Source of the DNA: DATARH01 sp963847345
Lineage (GTDB): Bacteria > Pseudomonadota > Alphaproteobacteria > ATCC43930 > CGMCC-115725
Length of the DNA stretch: 64,000 nt
Direction: 5' to 3'
NCBI GenBank assembly: GCA_963847345.1
Contig: CAWJZU010000014.1
Coordinates: 76,371-140,370, forward strand
Position numbers and translations under genes: made by a program. The notes under the pieces are model-generated. The model had not been told where the DNA came from, did not search any database, and saw only the letters and a program-made list of their open reading frames with translations. The stretch's first letter is position 1, and each line of letters starts with the position of its first letter. Below, piece after piece: positions 54,851-62,835 of the stretch.

Positions 54851-55155
54851 CGGCCGCGGCCGAGCGGCATCTGTCGCAGGCAGACACGGCGCCCTGCCGA
54901 TCCCGCGGCGGCGACCTGCGATCCGCAGAGCGCGCCCGCCGAGACGCGGCGCTGCGCCAGCTCGCAGTGATGATGGGCACCGACGTGCCCGCCGAGCGGT
55001 TTGCCCGCACCCTGGCCGCCCTCTTGGCACGCTACCGCCCGGCGGCGACCGAGACGGCGCCCGACCGGGTGTTGATGCGCGAAATCGTCGCCGGCGGCGT
55101 GCCGGTGCCCGGCCCCGACCGGCTGGCGCGCATTCTCCGCGCCGGCGACCGGTAA
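54847..55155 (+). CDS. small hypothetical island protein
   Basis: 102 aa starting at ATG 54847 within the previous stop (ATGA). Basic, helical: SAERARRDAALRQLAVMMGT, AERFARTLAALLARY and a Pro/Gly hinge GGVPVPGPDRLARI. No family recognised; translational coupling places it in the replication cluster. Confidence 0.55.
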   Translation: MTAAAERHLSQADTAPCRSRGGDLRSAERARRDAALRQLAVMMGTDVPAERFARTLAALLARYRPAATETAPDRVLMREIVAGGVPVPGPDRLARILRAGDR

Positions 55156-55201
55156 GCAATCGGGGTTTTGCTTACCGGTCGAGCAAACTCACCTTGGTTT
55201 T

Positions 55202-55414
55202 ATGCCTGAGCGAGTGACGGTTTCAGACAATTTGGCGTTGCGCGTTGGCCGTGCGAGCGCCCGCGTTGACGCCGGCGAGGCGTTTGCGGTGGCCGAGCGG
55301 CTGATCCGCGCGGCGACAAAAGCGATCGTAACCGACGCAGCCGATGCCGCCATGGCGCGCGGCATGGCGTCCGACCCGGCGGCCTACCTGCGGGACGCGG
55401 TCGATGCCGGGTAA
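55202..55414 (+). CDS. small hypothetical island protein
   Basis: 70 aa from ATG 55202. Mostly helical: AGEAFAVAERLIRAATKAIV and DAADAAMARGMASDPAAYLR. Its stop overlaps the start of the DUF5681 gene by 11 bases. A short stem (CCGGTAAGCAA/TTGCTTACCGG, 55150-55174) precedes it and may be the end signal of the upstream genes. Confidence 0.55.
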   Translation: MPERVTVSDNLALRVGRASARVDAGEAFAVAERLIRAATKAIVTDAADAAMARGMASDPAAYLRDAVDAG

Positions 55415-55835
55415 CAACGCCGGAAAAACGCGAGGAAAGCCATTCGAGCCCGGAAACCCCGGCAGGCCGCCGGGTGCGCGGCACAAGGCGACACTCGCGA
55501 TCGAGGCATTGCTCGAAGGCGAGGCCGAGGCGATCGGCCGAAAGTGCATCGACATGGCATTGGCCGGCGATCAGGTCGCGATGCGGCTGGCGATGGAGCG
55601 CATCGCGCCAGTACGGCGCGGGCGGCCGGTGTCGTTCGCGCTGCCGCCGCTCGATGCCGCCGGCGATCTGCCCAAGGCGATTGGTGCCTTACTCGCGGCT
55701 GTCGCCGAGGGTGACGTCACGCCCGACGAGGCTGTTGCTCTGGCTCACATAGTCGAGGTTCGCCGCCGGGCGATCGAAACAGCCGAACTCGAAACGAGGA
55801 TCGCCGCACTGGAGGCCACGAATGAGCGCTCTTAG
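55404..55835 (+). CDS. DUF5681 domain protein (terminase-small-subunit-like neighbour)
   Basis: 143 aa. The N-terminal signature FEPGNPGRPPGARHKATLAI, followed by helices EGEAEAIGRKCIDMALAGD and AMRLAMERIAPVRRGRPVSF, is characteristic of DUF5681 proteins, which are usually encoded next to phage terminases and are thought to bind DNA. A coiled-coil-like C-terminus ends the protein. No large terminase is present, so it may act on a helper phage packaging system, as terS does in satellites; this is inference. Confidence 0.75.
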   Translation: MPGNNAGKTRGKPFEPGNPGRPPGARHKATLAIEALLEGEAEAIGRKCIDMALAGDQVAMRLAMERIAPVRRGRPVSFALPPLDAAGDLPKAIGALLAAVAEGDVTPDEAVALAHIVEVRRRAIETAELETRIAALEATNERS

Positions 55836-56079
55836 CCGACGCGTCGCCAATTTGGAGTGTCGCCGACCGCCGGTGCGTCCCCCGCCATCGCCGGAGGACG
55901 AGATAGCGCGCGTTCGCGCCATGCTGAACGCCGCGTTCGGCGAAGAAGATTTTGCCGCGGCGCTGGCCCTCGATGAGGCGGACGCAACCGCGGCTGAGGC
56001 AGAAAAGGATCGGGGCGCCATGTTTCCGCACCGCCGCACCCCCGGGTTGGGGTTCGGAAAAACCGACGATACGCGATAA
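55822..56079 (+). CDS. small hypothetical island protein, last of the overlapping run
   Basis: 85 aa from ATG 55822, overlapping the DUF5681 gene by 14 bases. Pro-rich N-terminus (RRPPVRPPPSPEDEIARVRA), then an acidic helix (FGEEDFAAALALDEADATAA). No family recognised. No more coupled genes follow. Confidence 0.55.
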   Translation: MSALSRRVANLECRRPPVRPPPSPEDEIARVRAMLNAAFGEEDFAAALALDEADATAAEAEKDRGAMFPHRRTPGLGFGKTDDTR

Positions 56080-56447
56080 ATCGCGGTTCGACGGCCACGG
56101 TCGTTTAGCCCATGCGATTTTTCCAAGAGAACACCACCGATCTTGCTGGGGGTCTTCTCACAGGGTCGTGACCCGGCAGCGGCGCGTGGTTGATTCTAAA
56201 AACGACGTATTGCCACTCAACATCTTGTCCGGGTGCGTGAAGTAGAAACACGGGCGGAAGTAATCGCGCGGCTTTTTGCGGCCTCAAAATGACGTATAAC
56301 CGAGCGCGTGGTTCTGATTTTCTTATTCGTTTAAGTTTTGACTTCACAAGGACTTCAAAAAATTTCCCATAATGCCCACTATGCGACTTTGACAGCTGTC
56401 CCGGATCGCGCAAGAAACACAAGATGTAGAAAACGCGAGGGCGCGGC
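56080..56447. other. AT-richer stretch at the end of the island, no gene supported
   Basis: 368 bases without a credible gene. Composition drops in GC after about 56180. It contains the first copy of a 32-nt direct repeat (56363-56394) and a TTGACT that could be a -35 box, but no matching -10 at normal spacing. Confidence 0.4.
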
Positions 56448-56840
56448 ATGACCAGCCGAATTTACCCCGCCGCGCTCAAGCTACTGCATTGTGAATTCTC
56501 GACTGCCCGCCGCAACCTCGATGAAATCAACCCGCAGCCCAGAGGCGGCAGCGTTACCCGGCTCGACTTTGCAGACGACGTGGGCAAAGTCGTTGAAATG
56601 ATCAAAGGCCATGATGTCGGTCAGTATCCTGTCGCCGAGACTAAGACCAGAACATTGCGGGACGTTTACGGCTGGTTTTCCGAGTGCCACAGTTTCGGGG
56701 AATTCGACGAGGCAACAACAACTGTATTCGCGCGCGCAAACACTCTCTTGGAGAACCTACCGGCGCGCTAATTCGTTCCTACTGAATTTTTTCCATAAAT
56801 GACGTTATGCGTCTTTGACATAAAGGGTGTTATGCGACTT
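56363..56840. repeat. direct repeats with core YTATGCGWCTT around a 107-aa gene
   Basis: A 32-nt copy at 56363-56394 and one at 56789-56820 agree at 24 positions, both ending in TATGCG[A/T]CTTTGACA. A third, shorter copy (TTATGCGACTT) is at 56830-56840. They bracket the 107-aa gene with a period of 426 bases. Confidence 0.65.
56448..56771 (+). CDS. hypothetical 107-aa protein between direct repeats
   Basis: ATG 56448 starts a 107-residue protein: IYPAALKLLHCEFSTARRNL, RLDFADDVGKVVEMIKGHDV and TLRDVYGWFSECHSFGEFDE. Composition is normal for a soluble alpha/beta protein, codon use is less GC-rich than neighbours. No family recognised. Repeated TTTGACA-ending boxes on both sides suggest a mobile cassette or duplicated promoter. 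Confidence 0.55.
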   Translation: MTSRIYPAALKLLHCEFSTARRNLDEINPQPRGGSVTRLDFADDVGKVVEMIKGHDVGQYPVAETKTRTLRDVYGWFSECHSFGEFDEATTTVFARANTLLENLPAR

Positions 56841-57075
56841 CCCATTGTTGCATTAATCAAGACTTTCGGCAAATCAGAAATGGTCTAAATCGTATGAAAA
56901 CGCAGGTTTCCAAGTACAAAAAATTCTAACCCCATTTAACTATCTAAATCCTTATTCGTTCAAGATGGATGGACTGCGTTTGCGGTGGTCCGCTTCCAGC
57001 CTGCGCGTGCGTAAAGCCAGACATACGATTCAAGTCCAGGGCTGAGAAGACACTCTGCAAGGCCGCCCTTGTGCT
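56772..57075. other. AT-rich intergenic stretch, no gene supported
   Basis: 304 bases, lowest GC of the window. Holds two of the YTATGCGWCTT repeats and a 16-nt sequence (56856-56871) that recurs at 60195-60210. It may be close to the right edge of the island, but no att copy is recognised. Confidence 0.4.
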
Positions 57076-58646
57076 TCATGGCTCGGACGGAAGAGGAGGT
57101 GTGCTCGCCGGTGATCTGCGATGTTGGCTCGCCTGCTCAAAGGCGTAAGCGTATGCGAGAAGCTTTGCCTCCGTGAAATCAAGGCCGAGGAGTTCAGCAC
57201 CTACCGGAACGCCGAGCGGCGCATTCGCGGTTGGCGGGGAGAAGCCTCCAGGGAAAGTGACGGCTGGGAAGCCGGTCCCGTTCGCGAGCGTCCCGTTGCG
57301 CTCTGTCTGCTCCTTCGCTGTCACCGGCACCACTAGAATTCTTTGATGTGGGTAAAGGATCGCATCGAGATTGTGATCGGCTATCGCCTTCGCCACAGCG
57401 AGACGCAGCTTGTCGCGGTTGAGCATGCGGTCCTTGTAGGCTTGGCTTGCCATTCCATCGTCGACAGCAATTTCCTTTTCGAGGGTCGTCTGCAATACAG
57501 ACCCCCCGGGCCAAACCAGCTCGGCAAAGCTCTTGATCGGAGCGAGGGGCCCGAGTGTCGCAAAGTAACGTTCCATCGCGGTGCGAGCCTCGATTTGATT
57601 AGTCGCCACCGCGCCCGCGAGCGTTCCGTATTCGGGAATGTCAAAGCGCACGATGGTGGCGCCGAGACCCGTCATCCTGGCGACAACATCCTCCATCACC
57701 TTGTTGACTTCGGCATGGCGCTCGGCCGTCCCAAACAGATTGGTCATAACACCAATACGCGCGCCCTTGAGCGCGTCTCTGCTTAGGAGCTGCGTGTAGC
57801 TCTGTGGCGATCGGCCCTTGCCAAAGGCGGTGATCGGGTCGGCCGGATCGTAGCCGGCCATCACGTCAAGCAGCAGCGCCGCGTCGGTCACGGTCCGGTA
57901 ATTCGGGCCGACCTCATCTTGCGTGAGGCCGAATGGAATGACGCCGTTGCGGCTGACCAAGCCGCGCGTCGGGCGAATGCCAACCAGATTGTTGGCGGAC
58001 GCGGGCGAACGGATAGATTGTCCAGTGTCGCTGCCAGTACCCAGCACTGCAAAATTGGCAGCGATTGCCGCGCCTGTGCCGCCGCTCGACCCTCCTGGCG
58101 TGCGATCAAGGTCATACGGTTTGGCGGGACTCTGGCCGCCCAGACTTGAGTTTGACATACCGGTTCGCGAACTCCGACAAATTCGCTTTACCGAGGATTA
58201 GCGCGCCGGCGTTGCGCATTTCTCGCCACTGTGAAGGCATCCGCCTGCGGTACCGAGTTCTTCATGCCGACATCGCCGCCGGTGGTGGGCATGTCAGCGG
58301 TATCGAAGTTGTCCTTGAGGATGATCGGGATGCAGTGCAGGGAGCCGACGCTCGATCTGTTCTCGCGATACTTGCGGTCTAACTCTGCCGCGGTCTCCAT
58401 AGCACTAGGGCTGACCGAGATGATCGCACGCAGCGTTGGGCCTTGCTGGTCGTAGGCTGCGATACGGTCCAGATACAGCTTGGTCAGTTGCGCGCAAGTC
58501 AAATGACCGGCCGCAAAGGCCTCATGGACATTCGCGATGGTCGCTTCCTGGAGGTGAAACGGCTTTGGTGCTTCTTGCGCCGCCGCCTGCGACACGGCAA
58601 AGCTGAATATGGCGCACACCACTGACATTGTGGTTTGGCGACGCAT
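57076..58646 (-). pseudogene. amidase-signature-family hydrolase broken by frameshifts
   Basis: An exported amidase: signal peptide RRQTTMSVVCAIFSFAVSQAAA, catalytic Lys in IILKDNFDTADMPTTGG, then Ser-cisSer/Ser in DRTPGGSSGGTGAAIAANFA and DTGQSIRSPAS. Three frame segments are needed: 58646 to about 58215, then MRNAGALILGKANLSEFA to about 58165, then MSNSSLGGQSPAKPYDL to the stop at 57076. Two single-base changes within 60 bases break the gene. The C-terminal 360 residues remain open. Start ATG 58646 has GGGAG upstream. The amide substrate is unknown. Confidence 0.83.
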
Positions 58647-59053
58647 TTCGCTTTCTCCCAAATGAATTACTGTGAGCCGACATTCGCTAGATATCAGCGG
58701 TTTTGCAGCCAGTATCACGCCTCTTACCGGTTTCACCAACGGCAAATCGCCGTCGCCACAGGCAACGGGCGATCGCAGCGGGCAGGTATGGCATTCTGAA
58801 AATCATATGTGGACGGCCCCCGCCTGCGAAGGACGTTGAGAGCGGTTTTGGCAAAATGGTCGGGTGCAGTCATATGTCCGGCCCTTTGGTGCGGTGCATC
58901 TGACCGCTGGCCCTGATGGAGTTCGCTGATCGGGTCCCTATCAAGACTGCGCGCTGCTCTGCGCTTTGATTTTTTCGGGTCTTCCCGATCCGCGGCTCGA
59001 CCGCTTGCCATCACGTCCTCTTCACCCTCGCATGCTGAATGAGCGGTCGGTGG
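58647..59053. other. intergenic stretch, no gene supported
   Basis: 407 bases between the amidase start and the IS110 remnant. Short frames occur, but none has a ribosome site or protein-like composition. I see no repeats or terminator. Confidence 0.4.
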
Positions 59054-60106
59054 CTATGCCGGCTGCTCGAAAACTTCCTTCGCCCGGTAACCATTCCCGC
59101 GCATCATCACCGCCCAGACGATGCGAGCGGTCTTGTTGGCCAGTGCGACGGCAGCAAGTTTGGTCGGTTTGCGCGCCAGCAGCGCTCGAACCCACTCGCC
59201 ATCACGGGTTAGTCGATTACGGGCATGGCGCAGCACCGCAACCGCGCCGGCGGTGAGCAGGCCGCGGATGTATTTGTCGCCGCGCTTGCTGGTCCGGCCC
59301 AAGCGTTCCTTGCCGCCGCTCGAATTCTGTCGCGGCGTCATCCCCAGCCAGGCCGCGAACTCTCGGCCTGATCGGAACACGGAAGGATCGGCAACCGTCG
59401 CGGCAATCGCGCTCGCGCCCATGATGCCGACACCCGGGACGGTCGCCAGCAAACGACTGACCCGGCTCTGCCGATGCCACTTGGACCAGGCGCCCCTCGA
59501 TCTCCCGGATCCTGGCCATCGTGCCGTTCAGCTGGTCGACAATCGTCTGCAGGATCGAGCGCGCGAGCTCCGGGAGCCGCTCTTGTTGATGAGCAATTGT
59601 CTTGGTCAGGATCTCGACATGCCGCAGACCCTGCGGCGCAACAATACCGAACTCCGCGAGGTGTCCGCGTAGGGCATTGATCAGCATGGTTCTTTGACGA
59701 ACCAGAAGTTTGTGGACTCTTGCTGCAGCATCAGCACGGCCTGTTGGTCAGTGGTTTTCTTGAGGGGCAACAAAGCGCATGGTCGGCCGGGTCCACCGCT
59801 TCTGCTGATGGCCTCGGCATCGGCTACATCGGTCTTGCCGCGTTTAACATACGGCTTCACGTAGGCCGGCGGCATCAGACGAACCTTGTGCCCGAGCTTA
59901 CCGTGAGCTCTTGCGCCCAGTAATGCGCGGTCGCGCAGGCTTCCAGACCCAGCGCCAGTCATGGATCGGGCAACCCGCCGAAAAACCGCAGAACATCGGC
60001 GCGGCGCGCAATTGCTTTTGCACCAAAACGTTGCCTTCACCGTCAATGCCGTGAACCTGAAAGACGTTCTTCCGCAAGATCCAACCCGATCGTGGTAACT
60101 TGACTT
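59054..60106 (-). pseudogene. IS110-family transposase, multiply frameshifted
   Basis: The minus strand carries almost a whole IS110 transposase in several frames. N-terminal DEDD part: HVTTIGLDLA and FQVHGIDGEGNVLVQKQL near 60100-60020, then KVRLMPPAYVKPYVKRGKTD; middle: TMLINALRGHLAEFGIVAPQ and RLPELARSILQTIVDQLNGT; C-terminal transposase-20 domain from LATVPGVGIMGASAIAATV through FAAWLGMTPRQNSSGGKERLG to FEQPA at 59054. At least three frame breaks make it inactive. It is a different lineage from the IS110 fragment at 2 kb. Confidence 0.83.
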
Positions 60107-60433
60107 ATGGACGGCTCCTCCCAGATGAGATGTCGCGTTCAATAACGACCTCATCTTGGCACGATCGATGCCGCGATCGGGGGCCGTCCACCCCATCAAG
60201 ACTTTCGGCACCCTGACCACCCTCCCCAGCAGGGGCTTATCCGCGGCCTTCGGTCCTACCATTCCAATCAATCTGGGAAATCCGGGTTTAGAGGGCACGG
60301 TTCAATGCGGAATAGAAACGGCGTCGCGCCGAACGAGGCGGCCGGCTATACTGATTGAAAATCGCGCAACGGCCTGTTTTCCTGACACTCGGGAAGGACG
60401 ACCCGCAACGAAACACATCGGGAGAGAAATCTC
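60107..60433. other. upstream region of the second binding-protein gene, no gene supported
   Basis: 327 bases between the IS110 remnant and the solute-binding gene. Contains the second copy of ATCAAGACTTTCGGCA (60195-60210). The last 16 bases hold GGGAGAG, the ribosome site for ATG 60434. No promoter pair is clear. Confidence 0.4.
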
Positions 60434-62023
60434 ATGACCGCGATTCTGCATCGCCGCGCGCAATCCAACCCCAGTCACATGTACGGGATGACCCGCCGCG
60501 ACCTGCTGACCACGAGCGCTCTCGGGCTTCTCGCCGGCACGCCGCGCCCCGCCGGCGCTACCGCGCCGGGGGGCCAGTTGACCTGGGCGATGGTCGTTTC
60601 GGTGCCGCGGACCTGGTTCGACCCGGCTGACACGCAAGCGATCATGTCGCCGTACATGGTCCTGTACGCGCTGCACGACGCGATGGTCAAGCCGATGCCC
60701 GGCACGTTGCAGGGGCCGAGCCTCGCCGAATCATGGCAAACTTCGGAGGACGGCACGATCTACGATTTCACAATCCGCGACGGTGCGAAATTCCACAACG
60801 GTGCGCCGGTCACCGGCGAGGACGTCAAATTCTCGTTCGAGCGCTATCGCGGTGGCAACCATGATTTGCTGCACAAGAAGATCGGCGCGGTCGAGATTCC
60901 CGATGCTCGCCACGTCCGCTTCAAGCTCAAGGAGCCATGGCCCGATTTCATGACCTTTTATTCGAGTGCTAGCGGCTCCGGCTGGATCGTGCCGAAAGCG
61001 TATGTCGAAAAGGTTGGCGACGATGGTTTCAAGCAGGCCCCGATCGGCGCCGGTCCGTACAAATTCGTCTCATACAATCCCGGGGTTGAGCTGGTCCTTG
61101 AGGCGTTCGACGGCTATTGGCGCAAGACGCCCTCCGTCAAGCGGCTGGTGATGAAGGTGATCCCCGACGAGTTGACCCGGCTTGCCGCATTGAAGGGCGG
61201 CGAAGTCGACATCGCCTATGCGATCCGCGGTGATCTCGCGCGAGAACTGCAAGCGACACCCGGCTTGAAATTGAAATCAGTTGCGTTGCAGGCGACAAAC
61301 TGGGTCTCTTTTCCCGAGCAGTTCGATCCGAAATCGCCGTGGCACAAGCTCCAAGTGCGGCAAGCGGTCAATCTCGCTCTCGATCGCAACAGCTGGAATG
61401 ATGCGCTGTTCCTCGGCGGATGCAAGATTAACAATAGCATTATCCCGGATTCGTTCGATTATTACTGGCAACCGCCCGAAGCGGTCTACGATCCGGCGAA
61501 GGCTAGAAAGCTGTTGGCGGAGGCCGGGTATCCGAATGGTTTCGACGCTGGGCCGTTTTGGTGCGATGCCTCCTTTTCGAATATCGGGGAGGTTGCGGTC
61601 AATTCGTTACAGCAGGTCGGCATCCGTACGACATTGCGGCCGATCGAGCGGGCCGGATTCATCTCGGCCGATACCAACAAGAAATTAAACAAGGGCATTT
61701 TTCGCAGCGCGAGCGGCGCATTCGGCAACACCGCGACCCGGCTTGCATCATACGTCATCAAGGATGGCGACTTTGCGTATGGTAGCTATCCCGATATCGA
61801 CGATCTGTTTTCGAAACAGGCGGTCGAACTCGACCGCAAGAAGCGCGAGGAAATCCTACATAAGATACAGCAGCTCGTGTACGAGAAGGCGATATTCGCG
61901 CCTATCTGGGAGATTGCCTCCATCAACGGCATCGGTCCACGGCTCGGTAAATTGTCGTTCGGTCGGATCGCCGGGTTTCCGTTCACCGCGCCGTTCGAGG
62001 ATTTGACGATACAGAAGGGATAG
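60434..62023 (+). CDS. peptide/nickel-type ABC transporter substrate-binding protein (SBP_bac_5), second copy
   Basis: 529 aa. Twin-arginine-like signal MTRRDLLTTSALGLLAGTPRP from residue 19, then family 5 binding-protein motifs: GEDVKFSFERYRGGN, KLKEPWPDFMTFYSS, APIGAGPYKFVSYNPG, VRQAVNLALDRNSWNDA, YDPAKARKLLAEAGYPNGF. It is a clear paralogue of the protein at 21105-22670. Again no permease or ATPase genes adjoin. ATG 60434 has GGGAGAG eight bases upstream. The ligand is probably a peptide or small organic, not determinable here. Confidence 0.88.
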   Translation: MTAILHRRAQSNPSHMYGMTRRDLLTTSALGLLAGTPRPAGATAPGGQLTWAMVVSVPRTWFDPADTQAIMSPYMVLYALHDAMVKPMPGTLQGPSLAESWQTSEDGTIYDFTIRDGAKFHNGAPVTGEDVKFSFERYRGGNHDLLHKKIGAVEIPDARHVRFKLKEPWPDFMTFYSSASGSGWIVPKAYVEKVGDDGFKQAPIGAGPYKFVSYNPGVELVLEAFDGYWRKTPSVKRLVMKVIPDELTRLAALKGGEVDIAYAIRGDLARELQATPGLKLKSVALQATNWVSFPEQFDPKSPWHKLQVRQAVNLALDRNSWNDALFLGGCKINNSIIPDSFDYYWQPPEAVYDPAKARKLLAEAGYPNGFDAGPFWCDASFSNIGEVAVNSLQQVGIRTTLRPIERAGFISADTNKKLNKGIFRSASGAFGNTATRLASYVIKDGDFAYGSYPDIDDLFSKQAVELDRKKREEILHKIQQLVYEKAIFAPIWEIASINGIGPRLGKLSFGRIAGFPFTAPFEDLTIQKG

Positions 62024-62215
62024 ACGCGGAACCGCAACTTCAGCCGGCTGAAAGGCCACATAGCCTCCACGGCTTACAATCTTCGAGCCAATCTTGGTCA
62101 GCTTCTCACGCAAGCTGAACTGCAAGGCAGCAGCTATTTTGATGTTGCGATCACCGCGGCAAGGGACTTTCTGGCCTCAATCATCAATGATCTCCGTCTT
62201 CGATTGTTCAGCCGT

Positions 62216-62551
62216 CTATCGCGCGCGGCCGGTCATACAATCCTGGAAGGCAGCGCGATGTATTTGGTCGAACGTCTGCTGACGCCGGGCACCGCCGCTG
62301 ATGAGGCCAACTCCGCCGCCGATGGCGGCGCCGGCGCCGGCGTTTCCGAAAGCCGCGCCGATCCCGGCCCCCAGACCCGCACCGAGAGCCCCGCGACCGA
62401 GAACCTGACCCTGACGGCTTGCACGGTCCGCATAATCCCGGGCCCAGGCGTCGCAGGCCCGGGCCGACTGCGCCGCCGCGGGATTGTCGGTCGCAAGCGC
62501 GACAAGCAGCCCGAACACACCCAGAAACACGCCAATCACCCTACCCGTCAT
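62216..62551 (-). CDS. glycine-zipper exported protein
   Basis: 111 aa. Signal peptide VIGVFLGVFGLLVALATDNPAAAQ, then a cysteine pair region ACDAWARDYADRAS and a glycine-zipper segment (LGAGLGAGIGAAFGNAGAG, AIGGGVGLISGGA), ending FQDCMTGRAR. Such YMGG/glycine-zipper proteins sit in or near the envelope; function is unknown. ATG 62551 has AAGGAG six bases upstream, a strong site. Confidence 0.8.
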   Translation of the reverse strand: MTGRVIGVFLGVFGLLVALATDNPAAAQSARACDAWARDYADRASRQGQVLGRGALGAGLGAGIGAAFGNAGAGAAIGGGVGLISGGARRQQTFDQIHRAAFQDCMTGRAR

Positions 62552-62835
62552 CTACGCTCCTTTACCGACGTCCGCCCGATGTGAGACGGTTTCCACAGCC
62601 ATAATCGTGCCTTCGGGTATCTCAAGCAAACCGGATTGGAGCAGGCCGCGACGGCGGCTAACAAGCGGGAGATAGCGGCGAGCTGGTCGGCGGCAATGCC
62701 TCAGCCCTCGTGAAGCCCATTTTCTCGTGCGCTTCGCGGTCGGCTGTGCTCCAGTGAAGAGCGCGCACGATGTTAGAGCGTCCGCCGGCTTCGTGCAGTA
62801 GTTAGGTTTTAACACACATGCAAGGGAGCATTCAC

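Larger units (their letters stand above)
44548..56079. mobile_element. tRNA-Glu-associated integrative element (satellite-like), right border not identified
   Basis: The element runs from the tRNA-Glu fragment through a tyrosine integrase, an excisionase-like HTH protein, Toprim primase, DUF3987 helicase-like protein and a string of small overlapping genes ending in a DUF5681 protein. Gene order (integrase, regulator, replication, terS-like) and lack of structural, lysis or conjugation genes resemble phage satellites. A transposon at 46494-49843 has inserted into it. The right end given is only the last gene of the collinear run; no second copy of the tRNA segment is seen in the window, so the border may be further right or deleted. 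Confidence 0.65.
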
